IMG/VR virus record: IMGVR_UViG_3300008111_000077
Span: 1-60,581 of that record
Reading direction: 5' to 3' (one strand)
Length of the DNA: 60,581 bases
DNA from: a virus
Both the position numbers and the translations under genes were made by a program. Within the stretch, counting starts at the first letter, position 1; every line of letters begins with the position of its first letter. Below, one piece after another: positions 46,287 to 54,572 of this stretch. Under the pieces are notes generated by a model, which saw nothing but the letters and a program-made list of their open reading frames with translations, was not told the origin of the DNA and did not search any database.

Positions 46287-46715
46287 ATGTATAACGAATT
46301 AAAAGACATATTTCAATTTTTAGTGTCAGTTAGAAAATTGAAAACATACTTGACAATAGATATTGAATTTCCTGCTAATTGGAAAATACCTAAAAAATAT
46401 GTGATAGAAGATAAGATTGTTGAGAACGAAAAATTAAATGATAATTTTAGATTTTTTTCATTTGTTACTGAATTTAACGAAGTAGAAATGAACCAAACAG
46501 TTTCTAATATAAAGAAAATAATTTCTTACAATAAAGAAATCGAAATGAAAGAGAAATTGTTGAAACAAAAAATAGACGAATTAAAACGAATTTTTGAAAA
46601 AGAAAACTTAGACAATTTACAGTCATTAAAATTTGATATTTTAGAAGAAAAATTAGATGATGGAGAAGAAATCGTTGACACGAGAGGAACAAATGGTGGA
46701 TTGGTTGAACAGTGA
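46287..46715 (+). CDS. Unknown coiled-coil protein (142 aa)
   Basis: 142 residues. A beta-type N-terminal half (YLTIDIEFPANWKIPKKYV; FRFFSFVTEFNEVEM) is followed by a Lys/Glu-rich coiled coil and an acidic Gly tail. The next gene starts inside its 3' end in another frame. Function is unknown. Confidence 0.55.
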   Translation: MYNELKDIFQFLVSVRKLKTYLTIDIEFPANWKIPKKYVIEDKIVENEKLNDNFRFFSFVTEFNEVEMNQTVSNIKKIISYNKEIEMKEKLLKQKIDELKRIFEKENLDNLQSLKFDILEEKLDDGEEIVDTRGTNGGLVEQ

Positions 46716-46860
46716 AATTGAAAAAGATAAAATCGAATTAGATAAAGAAAAAAAAGATCTAATAAATTCATTAAAATCAATAAAAAAAGAAGAAGTTTTA
46801 CCAAAACAAGAAAAACTTAGTTTATGGAAGAAAATAAAGAAAGTGTTATTGGGGTCTTAG
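46693..46860 (+). CDS. Small charged protein with cationic C-terminal helix
   Basis: 55 residues from the ATG at 46693 (MVDWLNSEIEKDKIELDKEK), preferred over an ATG at 46657 that would give a larger overlap and an unconvincing N-terminus. It ends LSLWKKIKKVLLGS, a cationic amphipathic tail. The next gene overlaps it by 37 bases in another frame and ends with a similar SWIRKVLSSF tail. Confidence 0.5.
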   Translation: MVDWLNSEIEKDKIELDKEKKDLINSLKSIKKEEVLPKQEKLSLWKKIKKVLLGS

Positions 46861-47141
46861 AAAAACTGGCATTAGTCACTGATGGATTGCAAAATATTTT
46901 TCCTGATGGTAAAGTCATTTGTGTTTATGAATTAAATGACGAGGACTTCAAACAAGTACAAGAAAATTTTCGAAAAATAGATCACTCACACAAAAGATTT
47001 TCTATTGATATTTCAGGAATTGAACACGTATTTATTCACGAAAATTTTGAAAGATCTGAAATTAAAGAAGAAGTCAAAATAGAAGAACCAAAAAAACAAA
47101 GTTGGATTAGAAAAGTACTATCTAGTTTTAAAAGTAGTTGA
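46824..47141 (+). CDS. Unknown protein with cationic tail (105 aa)
   Basis: 105 residues. An alpha/beta N-terminal region (ENKESVIGVLEKLALVTDGL; DGKVICVYELND) is followed by a charged linker and the KKQSWIRKVLSSFKSS tail. It belongs to a chain of three overlapping frames (46287, 46693, 46824). A terminator follows at 47152. Confidence 0.55.
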   Translation: MEENKESVIGVLEKLALVTDGLQNIFPDGKVICVYELNDEDFKQVQENFRKIDHSHKRFSIDISGIEHVFIHENFERSEIKEEVKIEEPKKQSWIRKVLSSFKSS

Positions 47142-47756
47142 TCTCCTATATAGGGATTGTTTACTAATCCCTTTTTCAGATAAAATATCATACAAGTATT
47201 TTTTTTGTGCTTTGGAGGATTCAGAAACTATAATACAATCAATTCTTTGTTGAGAAATTAAAAATTCATTAAGGTTATCTAAAAATCTTTTTGATTCGTT
47301 TTCATCCTTCAATGAAAACAATTTAACATCATCATCATTTTGTAAAACAACCTTATTATTCAATCTTGAAATTAACTTTATTGAATTTTTTGGTAAGTAG
47401 TTTTTGATAAAAACATCCATAGTTATTTTTGTCTTTTTATCAACGTCGTAAATCTTTTCAGGTATTTTATATTTTACAACTTTAAGTATCTTATAGTCAG
47501 GATCATCCAAATCTACCAAAACCTGCCTACCCATCTCATCCCTAACAAACATCTTATCAAAGTTATTATCCTTCTTTTCAAGAATAGACAATTCATAATC
47601 ACAAGGTTTTGCATTTTCAACCTTAGTTTCAAAAATGACAGATTGATTTTCCTCAATTAATTTATCGAAGAAAAGATTAGCCCTTTCTTTAGTTTTAAAT
47701 TTGTTGATTATTTTTTTTCTTTCTTTATTTTTAAAGACAACAACTAAGTAGTTCAT
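47118..47756 (-). CDS. Unknown minus-strand protein (212 aa)
   Basis: 212 residues, begins MNYLVVVFKNKERKKIINKF; soluble, charged, with alternating beta and helix segments. It has 27 bases of antisense overlap between its 3' end and the end of the 46824 gene. It is divergent from DnaJ with a 29-base gap, so the two share a promoter region (AATAATAATATTTTC). No family is recognised. Confidence 0.6.
   Translation of the reverse strand: MNYLVVVFKNKERKKIINKFKTKERANLFFDKLIEENQSVIFETKVENAKPCDYELSILEKKDNNFDKMFVRDEMGRQVLVDLDDPDYKILKVVKYKIPEKIYDVDKKTKITMDVFIKNYLPKNSIKLISRLNNKVVLQNDDDVKLFSLKDENESKRFLDNLNEFLISQQRIDCIIVSESSKAQKKYLYDILSEKGISKQSLYRRSTTFKTR
47152..47176 (+). terminator. Intrinsic terminator inside an antisense gene
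   Basis: AGGGATT/AATCCCT stem with a seven-base loop and TTTT on the + strand. It ends the 45385-47141 group. It lies within the 3' coding end of the minus-strand gene at 47118-47756. Confidence 0.75.
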
Positions 47757-47785
47757 AAATTAATAATAATATTTTCTTTTTATAA

Positions 47786-48703
47786 ATGAATAATGAAAAT
47801 TTTTACCAAGTTTTGGGGGTCCAAGAAAATGCGACTCAAGATGAAATAAAGAAGGCATACCGTAATTTGGCGAAAGAGAATCACCCTGATACAGGTGGTG
47901 ATGAAGATAAGTTTAAAAAGATTTCGGTTGCTTACGATGTTTTAAGTGATGAATCTAAAAGAAGAGAATACGATACCAAAAGAAAAAATCCATTTGGTAA
48001 TTATGATAACTATGAAGATATGTTCTCTAATATGTTTGGTGGTAGAAAACCAAGACAAACCGTACACACTACAAACATTACAGTGAATGTTGGTGTTTTA
48101 GATTCATATAGGGCAAATAAACATTCTCTTTCATATAGAAGACAAACAATGTGCGAACCATGTTCAGGCACTGGCGGCGATAAAAAAACTTGTGGGACTT
48201 GTAACGGTTCAGGTGTTGTAGTTAGACAAGTTGGATCAGGATTTTTTGTTCAAGTAGTACAGATGGCTTGTGATGGATGTGGAGGAATTGGAAGTATAAC
48301 CATTAACCCATGTTTTATGTGTAGTGGAAGTGGATCAAAACCTGAAATAAAAAACTTGGACATATCTCTACCTCATGGAATAGATAATGGTCAGTTTTTA
48401 AGATTACAAGGAATGGGAGATTTTAAAAATGGAAACTATGGAGATCTTGTTGTTAGAGTTGATTTGAAACCACAGGATGGATTTGATAAGGTGGGTAATC
48501 ATTTGGTATATAATGTTTTTATGACACTTGATGAACTTAAACAAGGAAGTTTTAATGTCCCACATCCCGATGGTATGATGAATGTTAAGATGCCCAAAAA
48601 AGTTGATACATCACTACCATTGAGAGTCAAAGCAAAAGGATTTAGATTAGATACTGTTGGTGATTTGATGATCAACCAATATGTGAGATTTGATAGGGAT
48701 TAA
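47786..48703 (+). CDS. dnaJ: DnaJ-type co-chaperone
   Basis: 305 residues, a complete class A J-protein. J domain at 3-68 ([20 protein letters not shown], then the HPD of NHPDTGGD that triggers DnaK ATP hydrolysis). The Gly/Phe linker is very short. Zinc region at about 121-190 has four CxxC-type repeats ([33 protein letters not shown]). The C-terminal substrate-binding domains follow. Phage J-proteins help hijack host DnaK for capsid folding or replication. No chaperone partner is seen in the window. Confidence 0.92.
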   Translation: MNNENFYQVLGVQENATQDEIKKAYRNLAKENHPDTGGDEDKFKKISVAYDVLSDESKRREYDTKRKNPFGNYDNYEDMFSNMFGGRKPRQTVHTTNITVNVGVLDSYRANKHSLSYRRQTMCEPCSGTGGDKKTCGTCNGSGVVVRQVGSGFFVQVVQMACDGCGGIGSITINPCFMCSGSGSKPEIKNLDISLPHGIDNGQFLRLQGMGDFKNGNYGDLVVRVDLKPQDGFDKVGNHLVYNVFMTLDELKQGSFNVPHPDGMMNVKMPKKVDTSLPLRVKAKGFRLDTVGDLMINQYVRFDRD

Positions 48704-48861
48704 AATAAAGATATAACATCTTTGACAAACGATACGATACCGTATATACCAAAAAAGAAAAATATCCCACCACCAATTAGAACAAATCTTTGAGTGTTCT
48801 GTACTTGTTTACTTTCTTCACAAGTTCTACATTTTACTTCTGTTGCTTTTTTCTCTTCCAT
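48700..48861 (-). CDS. 53-residue membrane protein with CxxC
   Basis: Minus-strand frame from ATG 48861 to stop 48700: [20 protein letters not shown], then a Gly/Phe-rich membrane helix ([19 protein letters not shown]) and a short tail. The CxxC at about 11-14 could bind zinc. It overlaps the DnaJ stop by 4 bases tail to tail. It fills an otherwise empty 160-base gap and has a sensible composition, so I judge it real. Confidence 0.6.
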   Translation of the reverse strand: MEEKKATEVKCRTCEESKQVQNTQRFVLIGGGIFFFFGIYGIVSFVKDVISLF

Positions 48862-48868
48862 AAATTAA

Positions 48869-49375
48869 TTATAACACAATGGTTTTAATATGAAAATAGT
48901 TTTCCAACATTACTTTCTTTTGTTGGGGTTTGTTTTTGTTGAAGAATCTAAGATAATTACCATCAAATGAATAAGTACTTGTTGGAATGACATAAACCCT
49001 GTCAGTAGACTTTTCAATTATAAATTCTAAATAATCAAAAACTTCTTCATCTTCATTGTCCTCATCTCTATAAACAAACTTTAACCTATCACCCAATGAA
49101 TGATCAGCAAATGATCTAATAATTTTTGGATATTTTAATTCTATAACTTGTGATAAAATGTCGTTAGGGACCGCAACTCTTTCGTGTGTTGAAGTATCAG
49201 AGTCAATAGAATCTAAAATTGATTGTCTTATGAAATCAAAATCTTTATTACCCTTTCTATCTATTGATTGATGACTTGAAGCATAGAATGAATTACCTCT
49301 TGGACTGATATATAATAAATCTTCCCTGTCGGCTTGCTCGGCAATAATTGATCTTAGAGTTTGAAGCATTTTCAT
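48869..49375 (-). CDS. Unknown late protein with leader-like N-terminus (168 aa)
   Basis: The frame opens upstream to 49582, but the ATG at 49375 is preferred: it gives MKMLQTLRSIIAEQADREDL, does not run into the methyltransferase gene, and has TATTTAT 6 bases upstream. The start resembles T4 internal head proteins (short basic helix, then an IAE tripeptide at about residue 11-13). The body is alpha/beta with an acidic DEDNEDEEVFDYLEF segment. Function is unknown; packaging in the capsid is a hypothesis. Confidence 0.6.
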   Translation of the reverse strand: MKMLQTLRSIIAEQADREDLLYISPRGNSFYASSHQSIDRKGNKDFDFIRQSILDSIDSDTSTHERVAVPNDILSQVIELKYPKIIRSFADHSLGDRLKFVYRDEDNEDEEVFDYLEFIIEKSTDRVYVIPTSTYSFDGNYLRFFNKNKPQQKKVMLENYFHIKTIVL

Positions 49376-49381
49376 ACTAGA

Positions 49382-49388
49382 ATAAATA
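49382..49388 (-). promoter_or_regulatory. TATTTAT late-promoter-like motif on the minus strand
   Basis: On the minus strand TATTTAT ends 6 bases before the ATG at 49375; this placement decides that start over the longer frame. Confidence 0.5.
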
Positions 49389-49408
49389 TTTGAAAAATAA
49401 AAATACAA

Positions 49409-49439
49409 TTGATTAGTCATCTTGTTTTTACTATCTTTA
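49409..49439 (+). promoter_or_regulatory. Bacteroidetes-type promoter TTG-N20-TATCTTTA
   Basis: TTG at 49409, a 20-base spacer, and TATCTTTA at 49432-49439, a one-mismatch TAnnTTTG box. The ATG of the methyltransferase is 4 bases downstream, the same distance as at the SAP gene (54594), so the mRNA may be leaderless. Confidence 0.55.
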
Positions 49440-49443
49440 TTAC

Positions 49444-50283
49444 ATGTTAAGTTATATCGGAGGTAAGAGTAAAATTGGTAAATGGATTGTTCCATTCTAC
49501 GACAAAAACATGGAGGTCTATTTAGAGACTTTCGGAGGAATGTTTTGGTGTTTCTATAATATGGATCTAAAACAATTCCCAAATCTAAATAAAGTTGTTT
49601 ATAACGACTTTAACCCACTAAATTATAATCTATTCAAATGCGTCCAAAACCCAAACGAGTTGTTAAGGGCGATAAATTCAATTGATTGTCAAAAACAAGG
49701 CGTGGATCTTACACCTGAAATATACAAACAACAATTTATCAGCTTTCAGGCTGAAGTTTTTAATGAAGGTTTCAGCGTAGAACCTGGCGATTATGAAGTT
49801 GCCGCTAAGTATGTCTATATTCTAACACAAGTTTTTAGTGGATCAAAACCTGAGACATCTAACTTCATTGACCTTAAAGGGAAATACAAATCAAAATATC
49901 TTACATTTAGAGATAAGTTATCTAAACCTGATTGGTTGGATCACTTTTTAAAAATTACTGATGTTGAAAACATGGATTTCGCAGATGTAATCAATAAGTA
50001 TGACTCACCATCAACTTACATTTATTTGGACCCACCGTATTGGAAAACGGAAAATTACTACTCCAACCACGACTTTGATCGTCAAGATCATGAACGTTTG
50101 GCTAATGTTTTACACGGGGTTCAAGGTAAGTTTTCTTTATCTTACTATGACTTTGAATTACTTCACGAATGGTTTCCCGAAGACCAATACACTTGGGTTA
50201 AAAAAGAGTTTGCTAAAGCTGCGGCTGCTAAGAAAGGTGAGAAACAAAATATGGGGGAAGAATTATTGATAATGAATTATTAA
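49444..50283 (+). CDS. Dam-type DNA adenine N6-methyltransferase
   Basis: 279 residues of the D12 class. The N-terminal SAM-binding motif is YIGGKSKIGKWI, followed by LETFGGMFWCF; the catalytic motif is IYLDPPYWKTENYY (about 196-209). The start MLSYIGGKSK matches the canonical family start. It would methylate adenine in a short target, protecting phage DNA from host restriction or marking it. No cognate nuclease gene lies nearby, so it is an orphan. Expressed from a host-type promoter. Confidence 0.92.
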   Translation: MLSYIGGKSKIGKWIVPFYDKNMEVYLETFGGMFWCFYNMDLKQFPNLNKVVYNDFNPLNYNLFKCVQNPNELLRAINSIDCQKQGVDLTPEIYKQQFISFQAEVFNEGFSVEPGDYEVAAKYVYILTQVFSGSKPETSNFIDLKGKYKSKYLTFRDKLSKPDWLDHFLKITDVENMDFADVINKYDSPSTYIYLDPPYWKTENYYSNHDFDRQDHERLANVLHGVQGKFSLSYYDFELLHEWFPEDQYTWVKKEFAKAAAAKKGEKQNMGEELLIMNY

Positions 50284-50301
50284 TTTTTTACTGTTTACAA
50301 A

Positions 50302-50308
50302 TATTTAT
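50302..50308 (+). promoter_or_regulatory. TATTTAT late-promoter-like motif
   Basis: TATTTAT ends 15 bases before the ATG at 50324; an A-rich spacer follows, as at 14118 and 54889. Confidence 0.45.
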
Positions 50309-50323
50309 TAAATAAAAAATATT

Positions 50324-51706
50324 ATGTCACTTAGGTTCACCAATCTATTAAGAGATCTTATTGTTGAAAGTTCAAGATTTCAAGTATTATTCGATAAGTT
50401 CGTAAAACCAAAAGAAAGAGGTCAAAGAGGTATTATGCCTTTTGAAACTTTATTTGCACTTATCGCCGCTGACCCAACTACAAAGGTCCCTGACGGTATG
50501 GATATCGATAATGTTAAACCTGAACAGATGGAGAAGGTTAAAATTGGGAAATACGCTCAATGGTTACTAAAAAACTTTGTCACTCCTAAATTACCTGCTG
50601 ATCACCCTTTAATGGTTTCAGATCCACAATCAGGTCAATATAAAGCGGCTTTAAAGGCATTCCAAGATCTTTTTATGGAAGACTTATATAAGGTTACAAC
50701 AAACCTCCAAAAGTTTGAAAGATTTAAAAATAGATTACCTCAAGAGTATAGAGATATTAACAAACTAACTCCTGAGACTTTATTTGATCAAGTTAAAGAT
50801 TTCAGTTTAGAAAAAACCAAAGCGACTGCCGCTGAGAAAAAAGAAGCATCAACAACATATGCTCACCCTGGTGCTGACATCGTTTATAGAGGTCAAGATT
50901 GGACAGTTGCTAAAATATCAGACAAAGGTCCATTAGGTAAAGAAGCCGCATGTTTCTATGGTGGATCTCATAATGAAGGTAGAAGAGGAGAAACTACTTG
51001 GTGTACATCTTCACCTGGACTTTCTTGGTTTGATCGTTATATTGGTAAAGGACCATTGTATGTTGTAATTCCAAACAAACCAACATCATTTAAATCTTAC
51101 GGTAAAGAAGTTGGAGATGTTTCAGGTTTACCGGCAAACAGATACCAATTCCACTTCCCTGATAATCAGTATATGGATGCGGATGACAGACCAATCAATT
51201 TGATTGAATTCTTAAACACAAATGAAGAAGGACTAAAACAATTCTTCAAACCTGAGTTCATGAAGTCATTAGCCGGAGATAAAGGTGAAAAAGTTGTGAT
51301 TGATTATCCAGGTGATTCGGCATCAAAATTCATTGCACTTTATGGTTTTGACGAATTCTTTGCCACTCTTCCTCAGTCATTGAAAAGACTTACATTCAAA
51401 AACACATCAAGAGACAAAATTTCATTGAATATTCCAAACGACATTGGAAGGTTCAAACAGTTGAACGCAATCAACTTTGTTGGATGTGTTGCAACTATAC
51501 CTGAAGCAATTTGTCAATTACAAAATTTACAATATTTATCTTTAGTTAATAACCCAGACCTTCAAAAATTACCTGAATGTGTTGGGGATATGCAAAACCT
51601 TATGGTACTAAACCTTGGAGGATCCGATCCTAAGAAAGTTCTACCTGAATCTGTATTCAGAAGAGCTGAAACAGACGAAGACTTCAACTTATTTACACAC
51701 TCTTAA
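50324..51706 (+). CDS. Leader-bearing protein with WCT motif and leucine-rich repeats (460 aa)
   Basis: Three regions: a leader-like N-terminus (SLRFTNLLRDLIVESSRF, with an IVE tripeptide); a middle domain (about 180-300) containing TTWCTSSPGLSWF and GKGPLYVVIPN; and a C-terminal set of leucine-rich repeats (about 340-450: LPQSLKRLTFKN, IPNDIGRFKQLNAINF, IPEAICQLQNLQYLSL, LPECVGDMQNLMVLNL). The WCT-x-n-GxLYVxI pattern recurs in phage proteins of unknown activity; I cannot assign an enzyme. LRRs usually bind proteins. It could be an injected effector. Confidence 0.65.
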   Translation: MSLRFTNLLRDLIVESSRFQVLFDKFVKPKERGQRGIMPFETLFALIAADPTTKVPDGMDIDNVKPEQMEKVKIGKYAQWLLKNFVTPKLPADHPLMVSDPQSGQYKAALKAFQDLFMEDLYKVTTNLQKFERFKNRLPQEYRDINKLTPETLFDQVKDFSLEKTKATAAEKKEASTTYAHPGADIVYRGQDWTVAKISDKGPLGKEAACFYGGSHNEGRRGETTWCTSSPGLSWFDRYIGKGPLYVVIPNKPTSFKSYGKEVGDVSGLPANRYQFHFPDNQYMDADDRPINLIEFLNTNEEGLKQFFKPEFMKSLAGDKGEKVVIDYPGDSASKFIALYGFDEFFATLPQSLKRLTFKNTSRDKISLNIPNDIGRFKQLNAINFVGCVATIPEAICQLQNLQYLSLVNNPDLQKLPECVGDMQNLMVLNLGGSDPKKVLPESVFRRAETDEDFNLFTHS

Positions 51707-51708
51707 AA

Positions 51709-52398
51709 ATGAATAGAAGATTAATAATTAATGAAGAAGAAAAAAGAAGAATTTTAAATCTTCATGAAAGTAGAAGATCTAAAGAATTAGGTTTTTTATT
51801 TGAAGACGATAATGCAAACAATGAAGTACTGCTTCAAGGTACGGATAAGGATTATGATTATAAAAAAGTGGGAGATAAATATTATTTCAAGTTAAAGGAT
51901 AACCCTACAAGTGTCGCGGCTAAAGGATACAAAACACAAGGAAAATTTGTAGATTGGACAGAAGCGACTAATCAAAAAGCTATAGATAAAATTTCACAAC
52001 TACCTACATTATCAACAGTAGCACAATTTCAGGGACCTGGTGAAGTTGACGGAAGTGATGAGACATTTGACGCACCACAAACCGCATCTACAACGGCGCA
52101 AACACCTACAGTGGCGTCAACAACATCTACAACCGCAGCAACACCCACAAACGCAACTACAACTACAAACGCAACAACACCAGCACCTACGTCAAAAAAC
52201 CCTGATGTTTTAGCAGACTTAAAAACTGCATCACAAATCAGACAAGAATTTAGACAAGGTAATAGAGATAAAAACAAAGCGATGAGACAATACAATCAAA
52301 TGGTTAATAAATATAACAAATTAAAAAGTAAAATGAGTCCACAAGATAATTCGGCTTATCTACAAGCAATTGGCCAATTGAAACAACAAATAGGATAA
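51709..52398 (+). CDS. Leader-bearing Thr/Ala-linker protein (229 aa)
   Basis: 229 residues. N-terminal leader MNRRLIINEEEKRRILNLHE has an INE tripeptide and a basic helix. A small domain follows (DYDYKKVGDKYYFKLKDNP, about 45-65), then a Ser/Thr/Ala-rich linker (about 120-165: TTAQTPTVASTTSTTAATPT) and a basic helical tail (QIRQEFRQGNRDKNKAMRQY). It starts 2 bases after the LRR gene. A linker between a small domain and a basic end suggests a DNA- or capsid-associated protein. Confidence 0.55.
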   Translation: MNRRLIINEEEKRRILNLHESRRSKELGFLFEDDNANNEVLLQGTDKDYDYKKVGDKYYFKLKDNPTSVAAKGYKTQGKFVDWTEATNQKAIDKISQLPTLSTVAQFQGPGEVDGSDETFDAPQTASTTAQTPTVASTTSTTAATPTNATTTTNATTPAPTSKNPDVLADLKTASQIRQEFRQGNRDKNKAMRQYNQMVNKYNKLKSKMSPQDNSAYLQAIGQLKQQIG

Positions 52399-52418
52399 TA
52401 AATAAATTACATTCTTTT

Positions 52419-52452
52419 AAAACCCCCCCTTCTTTTGATCGGGGGTTTTTTA
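52419..52452 (+). terminator. Intrinsic terminator
   Basis: AAAACCCCC/GGGGGTTTT stem around an eleven- to twelve-base loop, followed by TTTATT. It ends the 50324-52398 unit. Confidence 0.85.
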
Positions 52453-52462
52453 TTTAACAAAG

Positions 52463-52469
52463 TATTTAT
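52463..52469 (+). promoter_or_regulatory. TATTTAT late-promoter-like motif before the MKIII cluster
   Basis: TATTTAT lies between a terminator and the ATG at 52475, ending 5 bases before it, so its use as a new transcript start is likely. Confidence 0.5.
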
Positions 52470-52474
52470 CTTAT

Positions 52475-52849
52475 ATGAAAATCATCATAACAGAAGAACA
52501 GTATAATCTAATCAACGAAACCTATAGAAGAGATCGTTTTGATGCTGAGTACGCTGATGAATATCCAAAGTATAAGAAGTTGTTTTTAAAGACAATATCT
52601 AAAGATGTCAAAGGTTGGGGTGAATGGCCAGGATCAATTTATCTGATGACTGAAAACGGAGACCCTTTATTTGTATATAGAATACCATCAAAAACCGTAT
52701 ATTATGATTATTCAATAGATAAAGAGATGGAAGAATATATTCCTTATCACATTGTTTCGAGACACTTGAAAAACGCAGTTTACGATTACTTCAAAGGACT
52801 TTTTCCTGATGTTGAAATAAAAGAGGTAAGTGGGGCTAATATTGTATAG
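52475..52849 (+). CDS. MKIIITE-leader protein 1 (124 aa)
   Basis: First of four consecutive genes that begin with almost the same peptide, here MKIIITEEQYNLINETYRRD. The mature part ends with FVYRIPSKTVYYDYSIDKEM and a YDYFKGLFPDVEIKEV tail, a pattern shared with protein 3 of the cluster. No membrane or signal segment. I infer a small internal or capsid-targeted protein; the function of the body is unknown. Confidence 0.65.
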   Translation: MKIIITEEQYNLINETYRRDRFDAEYADEYPKYKKLFLKTISKDVKGWGEWPGSIYLMTENGDPLFVYRIPSKTVYYDYSIDKEMEEYIPYHIVSRHLKNAVYDYFKGLFPDVEIKEVSGANIV

Positions 52850-52851
52850 TT

Positions 52852-53409
52852 ATGAAAATAATAATATCTAATAATCAATATAGTCTTTTGAAGGAAGTGC
52901 ATGTTGCTATTAAAAACATTGAGGGTCTTAAAAAGTATTGGAGAAACCAACAAAAAAAAGGTCAACAAATTAGATTTAATAAAGAAGATTTAGATTTTTG
53001 GGGTATTACAACTAGACAGGAAAAATATTATGCTCAAACAGCATTTCAAGAATTAGTTGGAGATGAGGTTTTTACTGAAAAAGTTATTAAAAAGTTAATC
53101 GGAAAAACATTTTCAACGAAAGACTTTGATGATAGAATCACTGGTGGATATGATTTCGAGTGGGTGATTGATAATATGGAATATAGAGATTATGATTTTT
53201 ATTTATATGGAAAAACATTACCGGGAGGAACTGTTACTCTTATGGATGGTAGACACATATCTTTAAGTGAAGGAATAAATCATGAAGATTTAGGTTGGGA
53301 AATACAAGAAGAAATTAAAGATGTTGTCCAAGACTGTATGGATGAAATAATTTTACCTGTCACAGGATATGAAGTGATAGTACCATATTTAATTATATCT
53401 GAAGAATGA
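52852..53409 (+). CDS. MKIII-leader protein 2 (185 aa)
   Basis: 185 residues starting MKIIISNNQYSLLKEVHVAI, the most divergent leader of the four (ISN in place of ITE). The body holds NKEDLDFWGITTRQEKYY and an acidic C-terminal domain (DLGWEIQEEIKDVVQDCMDE). It starts 2 bases after the previous stop and overlaps the next gene by ATGA. Unknown function. Confidence 0.65.
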   Translation: MKIIISNNQYSLLKEVHVAIKNIEGLKKYWRNQQKKGQQIRFNKEDLDFWGITTRQEKYYAQTAFQELVGDEVFTEKVIKKLIGKTFSTKDFDDRITGGYDFEWVIDNMEYRDYDFYLYGKTLPGGTVTLMDGRHISLSEGINHEDLGWEIQEEIKDVVQDCMDEIILPVTGYEVIVPYLIISEE

Positions 53410-53732
53410 AAATAATAATTACAGAATCACAGAAAGAAAAACTAATGAATGATTTTATGAAATCACTCGTAGATGATACCTTAGATGAAAACAAACCTTC
53501 TTATGTTGATTATTATATTGTTATTTGGGATAAAACTGCTGTTTGGAACATTGATAACGAGCCGTTTATTGAATATGATAAATCTGATGGTAGATTGTGG
53601 ATATCAAAAAAATATTTAAACAACTTAGAATCTTGGTTCCCAATCAAAAAAGAAAAAGTGTTAGATATGATTAAAAACTCTTTTGAAAATAAATTTAATG
53701 TTGATGTAAAATATATCAAAGCGGAGTCATGA
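53406..53732 (+). CDS. MKIIITE-leader protein 3 (108 aa)
   Basis: 108 residues, MKIIITESQKEKLMNDFMKS. The first 21 bases (ATG to ACAGAA) are identical to those of protein 4. The body runs WDKTAVWNIDNEPFIEYDKS to FENKFNVDVKYIKAES, an arrangement (short strand pair, aromatic segment, helix, VDVKxI end) paralogous to protein 1. ATGA overlaps on both sides. Unknown function. Confidence 0.65.
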   Translation: MKIIITESQKEKLMNDFMKSLVDDTLDENKPSYVDYYIVIWDKTAVWNIDNEPFIEYDKSDGRLWISKKYLNNLESWFPIKKEKVLDMIKNSFENKFNVDVKYIKAES

Positions 53733-54316
53733 AAATAATAATTACAGAAAAACAATATAATAAGTTAACTGAAGATAAACTTCAGAAACTTTGTTATACA
53801 GTATGGAACCAACAAAAAAAGAGAGGTGAAGAACCTTATATTGATGATATAATATACGACATTACAGATATTAGAAAAAACACAAATGAAGACTTTCAAA
53901 TCATTAGACCCATTTGGTATAGATACAACGGTGGATTTAATAACTTATTTGAAAAACTTAAAAATGAAATTGACGAAAAAATATTTGACCTTACAAGTGA
54001 TTGGGGTAATCTTGATACAAGAGTAGAAGTTATTGAAGTAAGTCAGTTTGGTAGATTAGGTGAAGATTTTGGAGTAGATATATTTGTAAATGTAGATCCA
54101 AATGGAACCATGGATTTCCAAATGTATGAAGAAGGAACCGATAACGAAATTCAAGTTAACGATACGATTGAGGCGGCTTATTTTGAAGCTCAATCCAATT
54201 ATGAAGGAAGTGATCTTCTTGGTTATTTAAGAGGGGAAGTTTATGACCTTTTTTATAAAAAGTTAGAAAAATACGGAATTCCAATTGACGTGGATGTTGA
54301 TCTAAAAGAATTTTAA
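53729..54316 (+). CDS. MKIIITE-leader protein 4 (195 aa)
   Basis: 195 residues, MKIIITEKQYNKLTEDKLQK. The body contains VWNQQKKRGEEPYIDDIIYD, similar to the KKYWRNQQKKGQQI region of protein 2, and a C-terminal acidic alpha/beta part (EDFGVDIFVNVDPNG; GIPIDVDVDLKEF). Ends 5 bases before the next TATTTAT motif. Unknown function. Confidence 0.65.
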   Translation: MKIIITEKQYNKLTEDKLQKLCYTVWNQQKKRGEEPYIDDIIYDITDIRKNTNEDFQIIRPIWYRYNGGFNNLFEKLKNEIDEKIFDLTSDWGNLDTRVEVIEVSQFGRLGEDFGVDIFVNVDPNGTMDFQMYEEGTDNEIQVNDTIEAAYFEAQSNYEGSDLLGYLRGEVYDLFYKKLEKYGIPIDVDVDLKEF

Positions 54317-54321
54317 ATATA

Positions 54322-54328
54322 TATTTAT
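54322..54328 (+). promoter_or_regulatory. TATTTAT late-promoter-like motif
   Basis: TATTTAT ends 7 bases before the ATG at 54336, again near-leaderless spacing. Confidence 0.45.
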
Positions 54329-54335
54329 TATCACT

Positions 54336-54572
54336 ATGGGACCAATCGAAAAAAAAATCTTAGAATTATCTAAAACAGAAGGACTTTCTGAAGAAACAAA
54401 ACTTGCTTTGACTATAATTAAAAATCAAGTTAAAGAAGATGAAAAACGAATTGTTAATGAAGCATATCAAAAAGGTTACCACGATAAAGAAATGAGCCGT
54501 AGACCCACTTGGAACTACTTTGAAAGTAAGTACAAATCATTCTTTACAAATTTCAGAGTTGGTGAATTGTAA
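54336..54572 (+). CDS. Small helical protein (78 aa)
   Basis: 78 residues, MGPIEKKILELSKTEGLSEE then KEDEKRIVNEAYQKGYHDKE, a charged helical chain with an aromatic end (YFESKYKSFFTNF). Not recognised. The -33 of the next gene's promoter lies inside its 3' end. Confidence 0.55.
   Translation: MGPIEKKILELSKTEGLSEETKLALTIIKNQVKEDEKRIVNEAYQKGYHDKEMSRRPTWNYFESKYKSFFTNFRVGEL

Noticed and set aside
49376-49582. Longer start (49582) for the minus-strand gene at 48869
   Set aside because: It would overlap the methyltransferase start and promoter. ATG 49375 has the TATTTAT motif 6 bases upstream and a leader-like N-terminus.
52029-52295. A minus-strand frame of 88 codons
   Set aside because: A shadow of the Thr/Ala-rich linker in the 51709 gene, with a Val/Ala-rich translation.
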